NCBI GenBank assembly: GCA_018110855.1
Contig: JAGBFZ010000259.1
Span: 1-8,089 of the forward strand
Length of the DNA: 8,089 nucleotides
Source: Oscillospiraceae bacterium
GTDB lineage: Bacteria > Bacillota > Clostridia > Oscillospirales > Ruminococcaceae
Direction: 5' to 3'
Of this stretch, positions 1 through 6,313 are shown in pieces (positions within the stretch are counted from its first letter, which is position 1; each line of letters starts with the position of its first letter). The notes beneath the pieces were generated by a model. The model worked only from the letters and a program-made list of their open reading frames with translations. It did no database searches and was not told the DNA's origin. Position numbers and translations under genes: made by a program.

Positions 1-62
1 GAGTAAATATCATAGGAGCGCTCGCTGTTTCCCTTTTTTTCAATAACATATGGTGCGTACAT
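1..62 (-). CDS. clpP: ATP-dependent Clp protease proteolytic subunit ClpP, N-terminal fragment (cut by window edge)
   Basis: Reading the minus strand from the ATG at 62-60 gives 20 codons open to the edge: MYAPYVIEKKGNSERSYDIY, with the next partial codon (TC) fitting Ser. The ERSYDIYS block is the conserved N-terminal signature of ClpP, just before the SRLL segment in family members. ClpP forms the tetradecameric serine-protease chamber that works with ClpX or ClpC ATPases in the cytoplasm. A good ribosome-binding site (GAAAGGAT, complement of 71-78) lies about 10 bases upstream and supports this start. The catalytic Ser-His-Asp triad is beyond the window, so a ClpP-like paralogue cannot be excluded. 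It is a housekeeping gene with no expected role in sugar synthesis, so it probably marks the left border of the polysaccharide locus. Confidence 0.75.
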   Translation of the reverse strand, partial: MYAPYVIEKKGNSERSYDIY

Positions 63-93
63 TTTATCATATCCTTTCGCTGTTTGTATAAAT

Positions 94-102
94 ATGATAA
101 CA
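94..102 (-). promoter_or_regulatory. Possible extended -10 promoter element of clpP
   Basis: On the minus strand the sequence TGTTATCAT fits an extended -10 element (TG, one base, then TATCAT against TATAAT). It would start transcription about 25 bases before the clpP start codon. No good -35 hexamer is present at the right distance. I also looked for a CtsR heptamer repeat and a CIRCE element, which often control clp genes in Firmicutes, and found neither here. This is a weak call. Confidence 0.25.
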
Positions 103-115
103 CAGTCCGAAAGAA

Positions 116-141
116 GCTTTTCTGCAAAATTGAAGAAAAGC
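116..141. repeat. 8-bp perfect inverted repeat between the nucleotidyltransferase gene and clpP
   Basis: GCTTTTCT at 116-123 is matched by AGAAAAGC at 134-141 around a 10-base loop. It lies downstream of the minus-strand nucleotidyltransferase gene and upstream of clpP. On the minus strand the stem is followed by CTTCTTTCGG, only partly T-rich, so it is at best a weak intrinsic terminator for the nucleotidyltransferase transcript. It could instead be an operator or chance. The rest of 63-219 holds only very short inverted repeats and no credible gene. Confidence 0.35.
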
Positions 142-219
142 GCTGTCTGAAAATATGCACATACTCATATAAAAAGATTTAAGGGCAGATCAGCACTATG
201 CTCGTTTACTGAAAACAGT

Positions 220-1155
220 TCAAAAATGTGAGAGATCCTTATTCTTAAAAAGCTCTGCGGGATACTTTCCTGCGGAGACCATCTCAGCAAAAGCAGCTCT
301 CACCTGCGGCAGATCGTCCATATAAGTCATACCATACCATTTGTCCTTTGTGGGGAGGACCTTTACAGAGATATCACCATTTCGTATCAGTTCATCAAAC
401 GCTGAAGGAAGGGCATATTCTGCAGTGCTCATCGTGCCGTTTGCCGATGAGCGTTCCAGAAAGCTCCTGAAGCATTCGCTCAGTCCAACAGTTACAGCCC
501 GGGAACAGCCCCACATATTCATGGATACAATGGAGCTGCCGTCAATTTCCGCAGACTTACCGTTTTTTTCACCGCATATTTTTCCGTCACTGCTGCGGGA
601 TAATTTGTATGTTTCCATAACTGATGACAGAAATCCTTGTTCGTTGGCGGTACATATCCCTCTTGTTACCGTACCTGTTGGGCTCAGAGTGTTTTCAAGG
701 ACGAAGCCTCCCATGCAGATAGCGCTGCTGTTCTTTTCTGAGGTGAGGAAATCAAAAATTGATCTGTAAGAGTCTTTCCCGTAATAGTCGTCTGCGTTTA
801 TAATGAGAAAAGGCTCGGTGAGCAGGTCTTTTGCCGAAAGGACAGCATGAACAGTGCCCCATGGCTTGGATCTCCCGTCAGGACAGCTGAACCCGCATGG
901 AAGGTCGTTTATATCCTGAAAGCAATACTCGACCTTGATATATTTTGAGATCTTGTTTCCTATCTTATCTCTGAACAGCTGTTCGATATCCTTCCTGATA
1001 ACGAACACTGCCCTGTCAAAACCTGCCTGAACAGCGTCATAAACGGAATATTCCATGAGAAGCTCTCCTGAATATCCGACACTTGTAAGCTGCTTTATCC
1101 CGCCCTTGAATCGGGTCCCTAAACCTGCGGCAAGCACCAGTAAAGTCGCTGACAT
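220..1155 (-). CDS. Sugar-phosphate nucleotidyltransferase of unknown specificity
   Basis: This 311-residue protein has the GT-A-like fold signature of NTP-transferase enzymes, which join an NTP and a sugar (or other) phosphate into an NDP-derivative and release pyrophosphate in the cytoplasm. The nucleotide-binding loop is LAAGLGTRF (residues 8-16), followed by Lys21 in GIKQL. PWGTVHAVLSAK (98-109) fits the base-contact segment, and NADDYYG (120-126) supplies the acidic metal-binding residues. No hexapeptide-repeat acyltransferase domain is visible. It is clearly different from the RfbA enzyme at 2351-3238, and the substrate cannot be read from sequence. The start is supported by AAAGGAG (complement of 1161-1167) with 5-base spacing, and a consensus promoter lies 55 bases upstream. 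It is divergent from the sugar operon, so a shared role is inferred from position only. Confidence 0.85.
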   Translation of the reverse strand: MSATLLVLAAGLGTRFKGGIKQLTSVGYSGELLMEYSVYDAVQAGFDRAVFVIRKDIEQLFRDKIGNKISKYIKVEYCFQDINDLPCGFSCPDGRSKPWGTVHAVLSAKDLLTEPFLIINADDYYGKDSYRSIFDFLTSEKNSSAICMGGFVLENTLSPTGTVTRGICTANEQGFLSSVMETYKLSRSSDGKICGEKNGKSAEIDGSSIVSMNMWGCSRAVTVGLSECFRSFLERSSANGTMSTAEYALPSAFDELIRNGDISVKVLPTKDKWYGMTYMDDLPQVRAAFAEMVSAGKYPAELFKNKDLSHF

Positions 1156-1160
1156 TTTTT

Positions 1161-1167
1161 CTCCTTT
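1161..1167 (-). promoter_or_regulatory. Strong ribosome-binding site of the nucleotidyltransferase gene
   Basis: The complement of these bases is AAAGGAG, a near-perfect Shine-Dalgarno sequence, 5 bases before the ATG at 1155-1153. It fixes that start. Confidence 0.8.
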
Positions 1168-1209
1168 CTGTTGTGATCCGGGGATATATATAAATCATCT
1201 TTTCTTTTA

Positions 1210-1238
1210 ATTATATAAAAAAACAGCTTTTTTGTCAA
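1210..1238 (-). promoter_or_regulatory. Consensus sigma-A promoter of the nucleotidyltransferase gene
   Basis: On the minus strand TTGACA (complement of 1233-1238) and TATAAT (complement of 1210-1215) are both exact matches to consensus and separated by the ideal 17 bases. Transcription would begin near 1203, leaving a leader of about 48 bases that ends in a strong ribosome-binding site. No attenuator hairpin is evident in the leader. Confidence 0.85.
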
Positions 1239-1339
1239 TAATATTTGTGAGCTTTGATCTCATAATCAGGAAGAATTTTGCTGCTCTTGATCGCAAGTCT
1301 CGCATTACACTTATAATTAATGTTTTTTATGATAATATG

Positions 1340-1368
1340 TTGACATTCGTACCTTAAAATGATATAAT
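1340..1368 (+). promoter_or_regulatory. Consensus sigma-A promoter of the polysaccharide operon
   Basis: TTGACA at 1340-1345 and TATAAT at 1363-1368 are exact consensus hexamers with a 17-base spacer. The predicted start of transcription is near 1375, about 30 bases before the glycosyltransferase ATG. Gaps of at most 32 bases separate the six genes that follow and no terminator is visible among them, so this promoter probably drives all of them. It is back to back with the leftward promoter, with 101 bases between the two -35 boxes. Confidence 0.85.
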
Positions 1369-1391
1369 TAAATATATTATGTAAATGCGCG

Positions 1392-1396
1392 GGCGG
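1392..1396 (+). promoter_or_regulatory. Ribosome-binding site deciding the glycosyltransferase start
   Basis: GGCGG, one mismatch from GGAGG, lies 8 bases before the ATG at 1405. The in-frame GTG at 1396 overlaps this site and has no purine-rich sequence at proper distance, so ATG 1405 is the better start. Confidence 0.45.
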
Positions 1397-1404
1397 TGAA
1401 AAGC

Positions 1405-2331
1405 ATGACTCAGATACTGATGGCTGTTTGCAACGGAGAGAGGTATCTTTCCTGTCAGATAGAGTCGATCCTTGCACAGTCCGATACAGACTGGCATCTG
1501 TATATATGCGATGACGGTTCGTCTGACAATTCCTTCGCCATAGCTGAGGAATATGCAAGTGATTACAGCGGAAAAATAACAGCGGTAAGAAATGAAGTCC
1601 CCACAGGCTCGGCATGTGCAAATTTTATGAGGATGCTCAGAGAATGCAATGCGGACTACATTTTCTTCTCCGATCAGGATGATTATTGGCTTCCCGATAA
1701 AATAAGACTTACCCGCGAAAAAATGAAAGCTATGGAGGAGAAATACGGAGATCTCCCGTTTCTGGTGCATGGTGAGCTTGAGATCGTAAATGAAGCTCTT
1801 GAGCAGCTTGCTCCCGGCTTTACAAAGTATCAGGGGATCGATCCGAAATATAAAAGTCTGAACAGACTCCTTTGTCAGAACAATATAACAGGCTGCACTG
1901 TGATGATGAACAGAGCGCTTGCTGATATTATAAAGTATGCTCCTCCCGAGGCAATGCTCATGCATGACTGGTGGGCGGGGCTTGCTGCTGCGGCATTCGG
2001 GCATATCGGCTTTGTGGATAAGCCTCTCATAAAATACCGTCAGCACGGGGGGAATCAGCTGGGTGCGGTCAATAACCGGAATCTTGCGGGTGCTGTCAGG
2101 ATGATAAGGGACAGGCAGCGCACAAGGGAACGGATAGACATGACCTACCGTCAGGCGAAAAGCTTCTGTGAATGTTATAAGTCTCTGCTCAGTGAGGACA
2201 AAAGGCATATCCTTGAGACATACATTGACATTCCGAGTCATTCAAAGCCGGTGAGAGCGGCAAGGCTCATTAAATACGGATTTTTAAAGCAGAATTTTTC
2301 TGCGGCTGCGGGGCAGCTCATATTTTGCTAA
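1405..2331 (+). CDS. Family 2 glycosyltransferase, rhamnosyltransferase-like
   Basis: The 308-residue protein opens with the GT2 nucleotide-binding pattern MAVCNGERYL (residues 6-15) and ICDDGSSD (34-41). The DXD-type metal site is SDQDDYW (89-95), and the acceptor-side region has HDWW (187-190) and YRQHGGNQ (211-218). These motifs match single-domain GT2 enzymes of Gram-positive polysaccharide loci, many of which are annotated as rhamnosyltransferases. It should transfer one sugar from an NDP-sugar to a growing lipid-linked glycan on the cytoplasmic face. No membrane segment is evident. An alternative GTG start at 1396 adds three residues (MKS) but lacks a ribosome-binding site. It is the first gene of the operon and sits 19 bases before rfbA. 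The donor may be dTDP-rhamnose or dTDP-Fuc4N, both suggested by its neighbours, but the sequence does not settle which. Confidence 0.88.
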   Translation: MTQILMAVCNGERYLSCQIESILAQSDTDWHLYICDDGSSDNSFAIAEEYASDYSGKITAVRNEVPTGSACANFMRMLRECNADYIFFSDQDDYWLPDKIRLTREKMKAMEEKYGDLPFLVHGELEIVNEALEQLAPGFTKYQGIDPKYKSLNRLLCQNNITGCTVMMNRALADIIKYAPPEAMLMHDWWAGLAAAAFGHIGFVDKPLIKYRQHGGNQLGAVNNRNLAGAVRMIRDRQRTRERIDMTYRQAKSFCECYKSLLSEDKRHILETYIDIPSHSKPVRAARLIKYGFLKQNFSAAAGQLIFC

Positions 2332-2350
2332 ATGAAAGGAAGTATAGTTT

Positions 2351-3238
2351 ATGAAAGGTATTATTCTTGCAGGAGGTTCGGGAACAAGACTTTATCCCCT
2401 TACCATGATAACATCAAAGCAGCTTCTTCCCATTTACGACAAGCCTATGATATATTATCCTCTTTCCACTCTTATGCTTGCGGGGATAAGGGATATTCTC
2501 ATCATATCCACACCCCAGGATCTTCCCAACTTTGAGAAGCTCTTAGGTGACGGTTCAAGCTATGGCATAAAGCTCAGCTATAAGGTTCAGCCCTCTCCCG
2601 ACGGACTGGCTCAGGCATTTATACTCGGTGAGGAATTTATCGGGGACGACTGCTGCGCTATGGTTCTGGGAGATAATATTTTTTATGGCAACGGCTTTTC
2701 AAAAATTCTCAGAAATGCTGTGGAAAATGCAGAGAAAAATCACAGAGCAAGTGTTTTCGGCTATTATGTAGAGGATCCCGAGCGTTTCGGCGTGGTGGAA
2801 TTTGACAATGACGGCAAGGTGATCTCCGTTGAGGAAAAGCCCAAGGAGCCTAAGTCGAATTATGCCATAACGGGACTTTATTTCTATGATAACAGAGTTG
2901 TTGAGATAGCAAAGCAGATGAAGCCCTCTGCAAGAGGAGAGCTTGAGATCACCGATCTGAACAGGGTTTTCCTTGAAAAAGGAGATCTTGATGTTCAGCT
3001 TCTGGGAAGAGGCTTTGCATGGCTCGACACAGGCACTATGGACAGCCTGATCGAGGCGGGTCAGTTCGTTCAGATGATCGAAAAAAGGCAGGGGATCCAG
3101 ATCTCTGCCGTTGAGGAGATCGCTTACAAGAACGGCTGGATAACAAGAGAAAAGCTTCTTGAATCCGCCGAAAGATACGGCAAATCCACCTACGGTCAGC
3201 ATTTGAAAAAGGTTGCCGAGGGCAAGGTAAGATACTGA
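2351..3238 (+). CDS. rfbA: Glucose-1-phosphate thymidylyltransferase (dTDP-glucose pyrophosphorylase)
   Basis: RfbA (RmlA) joins dTTP and glucose-1-phosphate to give dTDP-glucose, the first step to dTDP-rhamnose and other dTDP-deoxysugars. At 295 residues it has the usual full length. Visible motifs are the nucleotide loop [13 protein letters not shown] (6-18), Lys23 in SKQLLP, the thymine-contact stretch [11 protein letters not shown] (80-90), GDNIFYG (107-113) with metal ligand Asp108, EEKP (161-164), ITGLY (173-177) and WLDTGT (224-229) with the second metal ligand Asp226. All expected catalytic residues are present. AAAGGAAG starting at 2335 serves as ribosome-binding site about 10 bases before the ATG. 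Family enzymes are feedback-inhibited by dTDP-rhamnose. It supplies the substrate for RfbB at the end of the operon. Confidence 0.97.
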   Translation: MKGIILAGGSGTRLYPLTMITSKQLLPIYDKPMIYYPLSTLMLAGIRDILIISTPQDLPNFEKLLGDGSSYGIKLSYKVQPSPDGLAQAFILGEEFIGDDCCAMVLGDNIFYGNGFSKILRNAVENAEKNHRASVFGYYVEDPERFGVVEFDNDGKVISVEEKPKEPKSNYAITGLYFYDNRVVEIAKQMKPSARGELEITDLNRVFLEKGDLDVQLLGRGFAWLDTGTMDSLIEAGQFVQMIEKRQGIQISAVEEIAYKNGWITREKLLESAERYGKSTYGQHLKKVAEGKVRY

Positions 3239-3270
3239 TAAGAAGAAATGATTTTTAAGGAACTGATCTG

Positions 3271-5154
3271 ATGAATAATTCTCCGCAAAAAAAGAAACTT
3301 TCATTTCTGACACTGATATGCGCTTCGGTGGTTCTGTCCTTACTGCTCAATGTTTCTGTATTTCTTGTGCAGAGGTTCGTTATGGGGGGGGATATCCTGC
3401 TGTATCCTTCGGGAGGATATGAGACGGAGCTTCTGTCATATTCTGCTGATGAAAACGGTAATTTCACCATAACGGGCGAGGATCCTCAGCTTATTTTCCG
3501 CAATGTGGATTCCTGTATCGGTCATATTGAGCTGAAGCTGGGCGAGCCTGCGGCACAGGATATCAGAGTGCAGCTATACTACATGACAGGCGGCGATTTC
3601 AGCGAGGAAAGATCCTTTGTTGACTTTATACCTGCAGGCGGCGGCAGTCTGGGATTTGAGCTTGGCGGAATAAAATGCGGCGCACTGCGTTTTGATATTG
3701 ACGGGGATTTTCAGCTTGAGGGTCTGCGGGCAGAGAGAACGGTCTCTCTGAGCATTAACGATATCCTGCTGACAGAGCTTGTTTTTCTGATAGCTCTTGC
3801 GGCATACGGGATATGGCGCAGTCTACCCGAAAGAGAGGACAGGCTGAGCTTCGGGGAGCTTGTATTCTGGCTCCTGTGCAGCGGATATTTCTTTGTCTGG
3901 TCCTGCACAAAGCCTTATAATTATGCTCCCGATGAGTATATGAGGTATTCGGTGTCAAAATTCATTTTTGAAAACAACCGTCTGCCCGTGGGAGCTGAGA
4001 CCACCGATAATCCATGGGGCTTCAGCTATGCTCAGATGCCCACCATGATGTGCAATTTTCTCGGGTATATCCCCATGAAGCTGGTGAGCCTTTTTACAAG
4101 CGATGATTATGCTCTTGTAGTTGCCTCCCGTTTCGGCAGCGTGATATGCGGCTCGGTATGTCTGCTTTTTCTGATGAAGCTCTCAAAGCTCATGATAAAA
4201 AAGCCCTTTCACCGGATAATGATAGCTTTTGTGGCTCTGATGCCCCAGTTCTGCTTCCTGTGCAGCTATATTAACAACGATATCTGCGCTCTCTGCGGTG
4301 CGGCGATGATATTGTATTCATGGGTCCTTATTATAAAGGAAGGCTGGCATTCCTCGTTGTCGGTGATAATGGCGCTGGGTATCGGCATATGCGGCATATC
4401 CTATTACAACAGCTATGGCTGGGTGCTTATGAGCGTTATTATGCTGCTTAGCTATATCATAATAAACAAGGACGACAGAAAAAGACTATTTAAACAGGGA
4501 TTGCTTATTTCGGGGATCGCTCTTGCAGTAATTGCATTTCCCTTTGTACGGCAGTATGTGGTGTTCGGGGACCTGCTGGGCTTTAAAGTGACCTCAGAAT
4601 ACGGCGAGCTGTATGCCATGGAGTCCCTGAAGCCCTCTGTCAGAAGAGCTTTGACCATTCGTGCTCAGGGTATCCCATTATGGGATATGCTTTTCGGCAT
4701 GGGCTGGCTCAGAACTGTTTACAAAAGCTTTATCGGCGTTTTCGGATATATGGCTTATCCCGTTCATCCTGTTGTCACAAGAGGATATTTCCTGCTTTTA
4801 TGCGGCATGGCGGGGATCATGGTTTATATCATTGTCAGAAACATTAAGAATATCACCCGTGAGAATATCATTAAGGAATACAGATATATTATTTTTTATG
4901 TATGCCTGATAGGTTCAATGGTGATACCCGTTGTGCTCAGTATCGTGTACAGCTATGCAAACGATTATCAGGCGCAGGGCAGATATATTTATTCCATGAT
5001 GCCCGGACTTGCTCTTTTCTTCGGACTGGCATATTCGGAGCTGTTTGGAAAAATAAAGAATATACGGGTGCAGAGAGCTGTTACCGCAGCGCTGTGCGGC
5101 GTTATGGTGATTTTTAACGGCTGGGCATTTTTCGGAACGTATCTGCCAAGCTGA
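3271..5154 (+). CDS. Large multispan membrane protein, DUF2142-like, putative GT-C-type glycosyltransferase
   Basis: The 627-residue protein begins with a basic stretch and a membrane segment (about 12-33). A soluble, beta-rich region of about 125 residues follows (38-163), then two further segments (about 166-183 and 196-212). Roughly ten more hydrophobic segments run to the C-terminus, giving about 13 in all. Just after the third segment is APDEYMRY (219-226). An acidic PDE motif at this place is characteristic of DUF2142 proteins and resembles the catalytic acidic motif in the first outer loop of GT-C enzymes using lipid-phosphate sugars. A role in extracytoplasmic sugar transfer is inferred, not proven; polymerase or export functions are alternatives. 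AAGGA (3257-3261) precedes the ATG by 9 bases. A run of eight G (3384-3391) lies in codons 38-41. It sits between rfbA and wecE. Confidence 0.8.
   Translation: MNNSPQKKKLSFLTLICASVVLSLLLNVSVFLVQRFVMGGDILLYPSGGYETELLSYSADENGNFTITGEDPQLIFRNVDSCIGHIELKLGEPAAQDIRVQLYYMTGGDFSEERSFVDFIPAGGGSLGFELGGIKCGALRFDIDGDFQLEGLRAERTVSLSINDILLTELVFLIALAAYGIWRSLPEREDRLSFGELVFWLLCSGYFFVWSCTKPYNYAPDEYMRYSVSKFIFENNRLPVGAETTDNPWGFSYAQMPTMMCNFLGYIPMKLVSLFTSDDYALVVASRFGSVICGSVCLLFLMKLSKLMIKKPFHRIMIAFVALMPQFCFLCSYINNDICALCGAAMILYSWVLIIKEGWHSSLSVIMALGIGICGISYYNSYGWVLMSVIMLLSYIIINKDDRKRLFKQGLLISGIALAVIAFPFVRQYVVFGDLLGFKVTSEYGELYAMESLKPSVRRALTIRAQGIPLWDMLFGMGWLRTVYKSFIGVFGYMAYPVHPVVTRGYFLLLCGMAGIMVYIIVRNIKNITRENIIKEYRYIIFYVCLIGSMVIPVVLSIVYSYANDYQAQGRYIYSMMPGLALFFGLAYSELFGKIKNIRVQRAVTAALCGVMVIFNGWAFFGTYLPS
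3384..3391 (+). repeat. Homopolymeric tract of eight G within the membrane-protein gene
   Basis: Eight consecutive G bases encode the end of Met38, Gly39, Gly40 and the first base of Asp41, right after the first membrane segment. Loss of one G would bring a TAA stop at 3470-3472. Gain of one would bring a TGA stop at 3420-3422. The other G runs I noticed in the window are six long (2047-2052 and 5440-5445). Confidence 0.9.
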
Positions 5155-5168
5155 AAAGGAGTTTTTCT

Positions 5169-6296
5169 ATGATATCTTTCAATGTTCCGCCCTTTGTGGG
5201 AAGGGAAAAGGAGTATATCTCTGCTGCCATTGACAGCAGAAAGATATGCGGTGACGGTGAGTTTACAAAAAAATGCAGCAGGTGGATCACTGAGAAAACA
5301 GGCACTGAGGGCACTCTTCTCACTACCTCCTGCACCCACGCATTGGAAATGGCGGCTATCCTTGCAGATATAAAGCCCGGCGATGAGGTCATTATGCCTT
5401 CTTACACCTTTGTTTCCACTGCTGACGCTTTTGTGCTGAGGGGGGCAAGGATAGTTTTTGTTGATGTCCGTCCCGACACCATGAATATTGATGAAAAGCT
5501 TATCGAGGCGGCGATCACCTCTAAAACAAGGGCAATTGCTCCCGTCCATTATGCAGGAGTGGGCTGCGAAATGGACGAGATCATGGATATTGCCCGCAGA
5601 TATGATCTCAAGGTCGTTGAGGACACAGCTCAGGGTATTATGTCCGAATACAAGGGCAAGGCTCTGGGTACCTTCGGAGATTTCGGCTGTCTCAGCTTCC
5701 ACGAGACAAAGAATTATTCAATGGGTGAGGGCGGCGCACTGCTCATCAACAGCAGCGACATGATCGAAAAGGCTGAGATCATCCGTGAAAAGGGAACAGA
5801 CCGTTCCAAATTCTACCGCGGTCAGATAGATAAATATACATGGGTGGATTACGGCTCCTCATATCTTCCGAGCGAGCTTAATGCCGCTTATCTTTACGCT
5901 CAGCTGGAAGAGGCGGACAAGGTGAACGAGCAGAGGCTGAGCTGCTGGAACAGGTATTTTGCCAACCTTTCGGAGCTGAGGGATGAGGGTAAGATCGGTC
6001 TGCCCTTTGTTCCCGAATACTGCAAGCATAACGCTCATATGTTCTATATCAAAGCCAAGGATATTGAGGAGCGTTCACATCTTATCGCTTTTCTTAAAGA
6101 AAAGGGAGTCGGCTCCGTATTCCATTATATCCCGCTCCATTCCTCTCCTGCGGGAAGAAAATTCGGCAGATTCAGCGGCGAGGACGTTTACACCACAAGG
6201 GAAAGCGAGCGTCTGCTTCGTCTGCCAATGTGGTACGGTCTTACCGAAGAAAATGTGGACTATGTATGCGAATGCATAAAGGAATTCTATAAATAA
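5169..6296 (+). CDS. wecE: dTDP-4-amino-4,6-dideoxygalactose transaminase
   Basis: WecE (RffA) is a PLP-dependent aminotransferase of the DegT/DnrJ/EryC1 family. It uses L-glutamate to convert dTDP-4-keto-6-deoxyglucose into dTDP-4-amino-4,6-dideoxy-D-galactose (dTDP-Fuc4N). The 375-residue length is typical. From memory, long blocks match the enterobacterial enzyme nearly word for word: PGDEVIMPSYTFVSTADAFV (70-89), VFVDVRPDTMNIDE (96-109), PVHYAG (125-130), FHETKNY (177-183) with PLP-binding Lys181, IREKGTDRS, DKYTWVDYGSSYL, NAHMFYIK, VFHYIPLHSSPAG and TRESERLLRLP. Asp152 in VEDTAQ fits the pyridine-nitrogen contact. AAAGGAG (5155-5161) lies 7 bases before the ATG and only 14 bases separate it from the previous gene. 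In enterobacteria it serves common-antigen synthesis. Here no WecD-like N-acetyltransferase is in view. A paralogue making a 4-amino-quinovose is less likely given these matches. Confidence 0.93.
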   Translation: MISFNVPPFVGREKEYISAAIDSRKICGDGEFTKKCSRWITEKTGTEGTLLTTSCTHALEMAAILADIKPGDEVIMPSYTFVSTADAFVLRGARIVFVDVRPDTMNIDEKLIEAAITSKTRAIAPVHYAGVGCEMDEIMDIARRYDLKVVEDTAQGIMSEYKGKALGTFGDFGCLSFHETKNYSMGEGGALLINSSDMIEKAEIIREKGTDRSKFYRGQIDKYTWVDYGSSYLPSELNAAYLYAQLEEADKVNEQRLSCWNRYFANLSELRDEGKIGLPFVPEYCKHNAHMFYIKAKDIEERSHLIAFLKEKGVGSVFHYIPLHSSPAGRKFGRFSGEDVYTTRESERLLRLPMWYGLTEENVDYVCECIKEFYK

Positions 6297-6299
6297 AAG

Positions 6300-6304
6300 G
6301 GAGG
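6300..6304 (+). promoter_or_regulatory. Ribosome-binding site supporting the GTG start of rfbD
   Basis: A perfect GGAGG lies 9 bases before the GTG at 6314. The GTG begins the conserved NAD(P)-binding strand (MKILITGGKGQLG), so the non-ATG start is well supported. Confidence 0.75.
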
Positions 6305-6313
6305 ATCTGCATT

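Noticed and set aside
180..222. Short inverted repeats (AGCA/TGCT and ACTG/CAGT) just after the nucleotidyltransferase stop as a terminator
   Set aside because: The stems are only 4 bp and no T-run follows directly, so they cannot be called a terminator.
1247..1275. Possible operator palindromes (TGAG/CTCA and TGAT/ATCA) in the divergent spacer
   Set aside because: The arms are only four bases long and arise easily by chance in AT-rich DNA. No known operator consensus fits.
1242..1340. Short open frames on both strands of the intergenic spacer, including a 32-codon minus-strand frame ending in the -10 box
   Set aside because: None has a ribosome-binding site, they overlap promoter elements, and none resembles a known small protein.
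1354..2241. A 295-codon minus-strand frame opposite the glycosyltransferase gene
   Set aside because: The plus-strand frame has clear GT2 motifs, and the opposite frame has no recognisable domain or start signal. It is a shadow.
2332..2535. A 67-codon frame starting at an ATG directly after the glycosyltransferase stop, with an ATGAAAGG repeat shared by the rfbA start 19 bases on
   Set aside because: It overlaps rfbA in another frame, has no ribosome-binding site of its own and its sequence is not protein-like. The first ATGAAAGG simply contains the rfbA ribosome-binding site.
2699..3313. A 204-codon minus-strand frame opposite rfbA
   Set aside because: It is antisense to a fully conserved rfbA and carries no domain of its own.
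4989..5702. A 237-codon minus-strand frame across the membrane-protein and wecE genes
   Set aside because: It spans the junction of two well-supported plus-strand genes and has no recognisable features.
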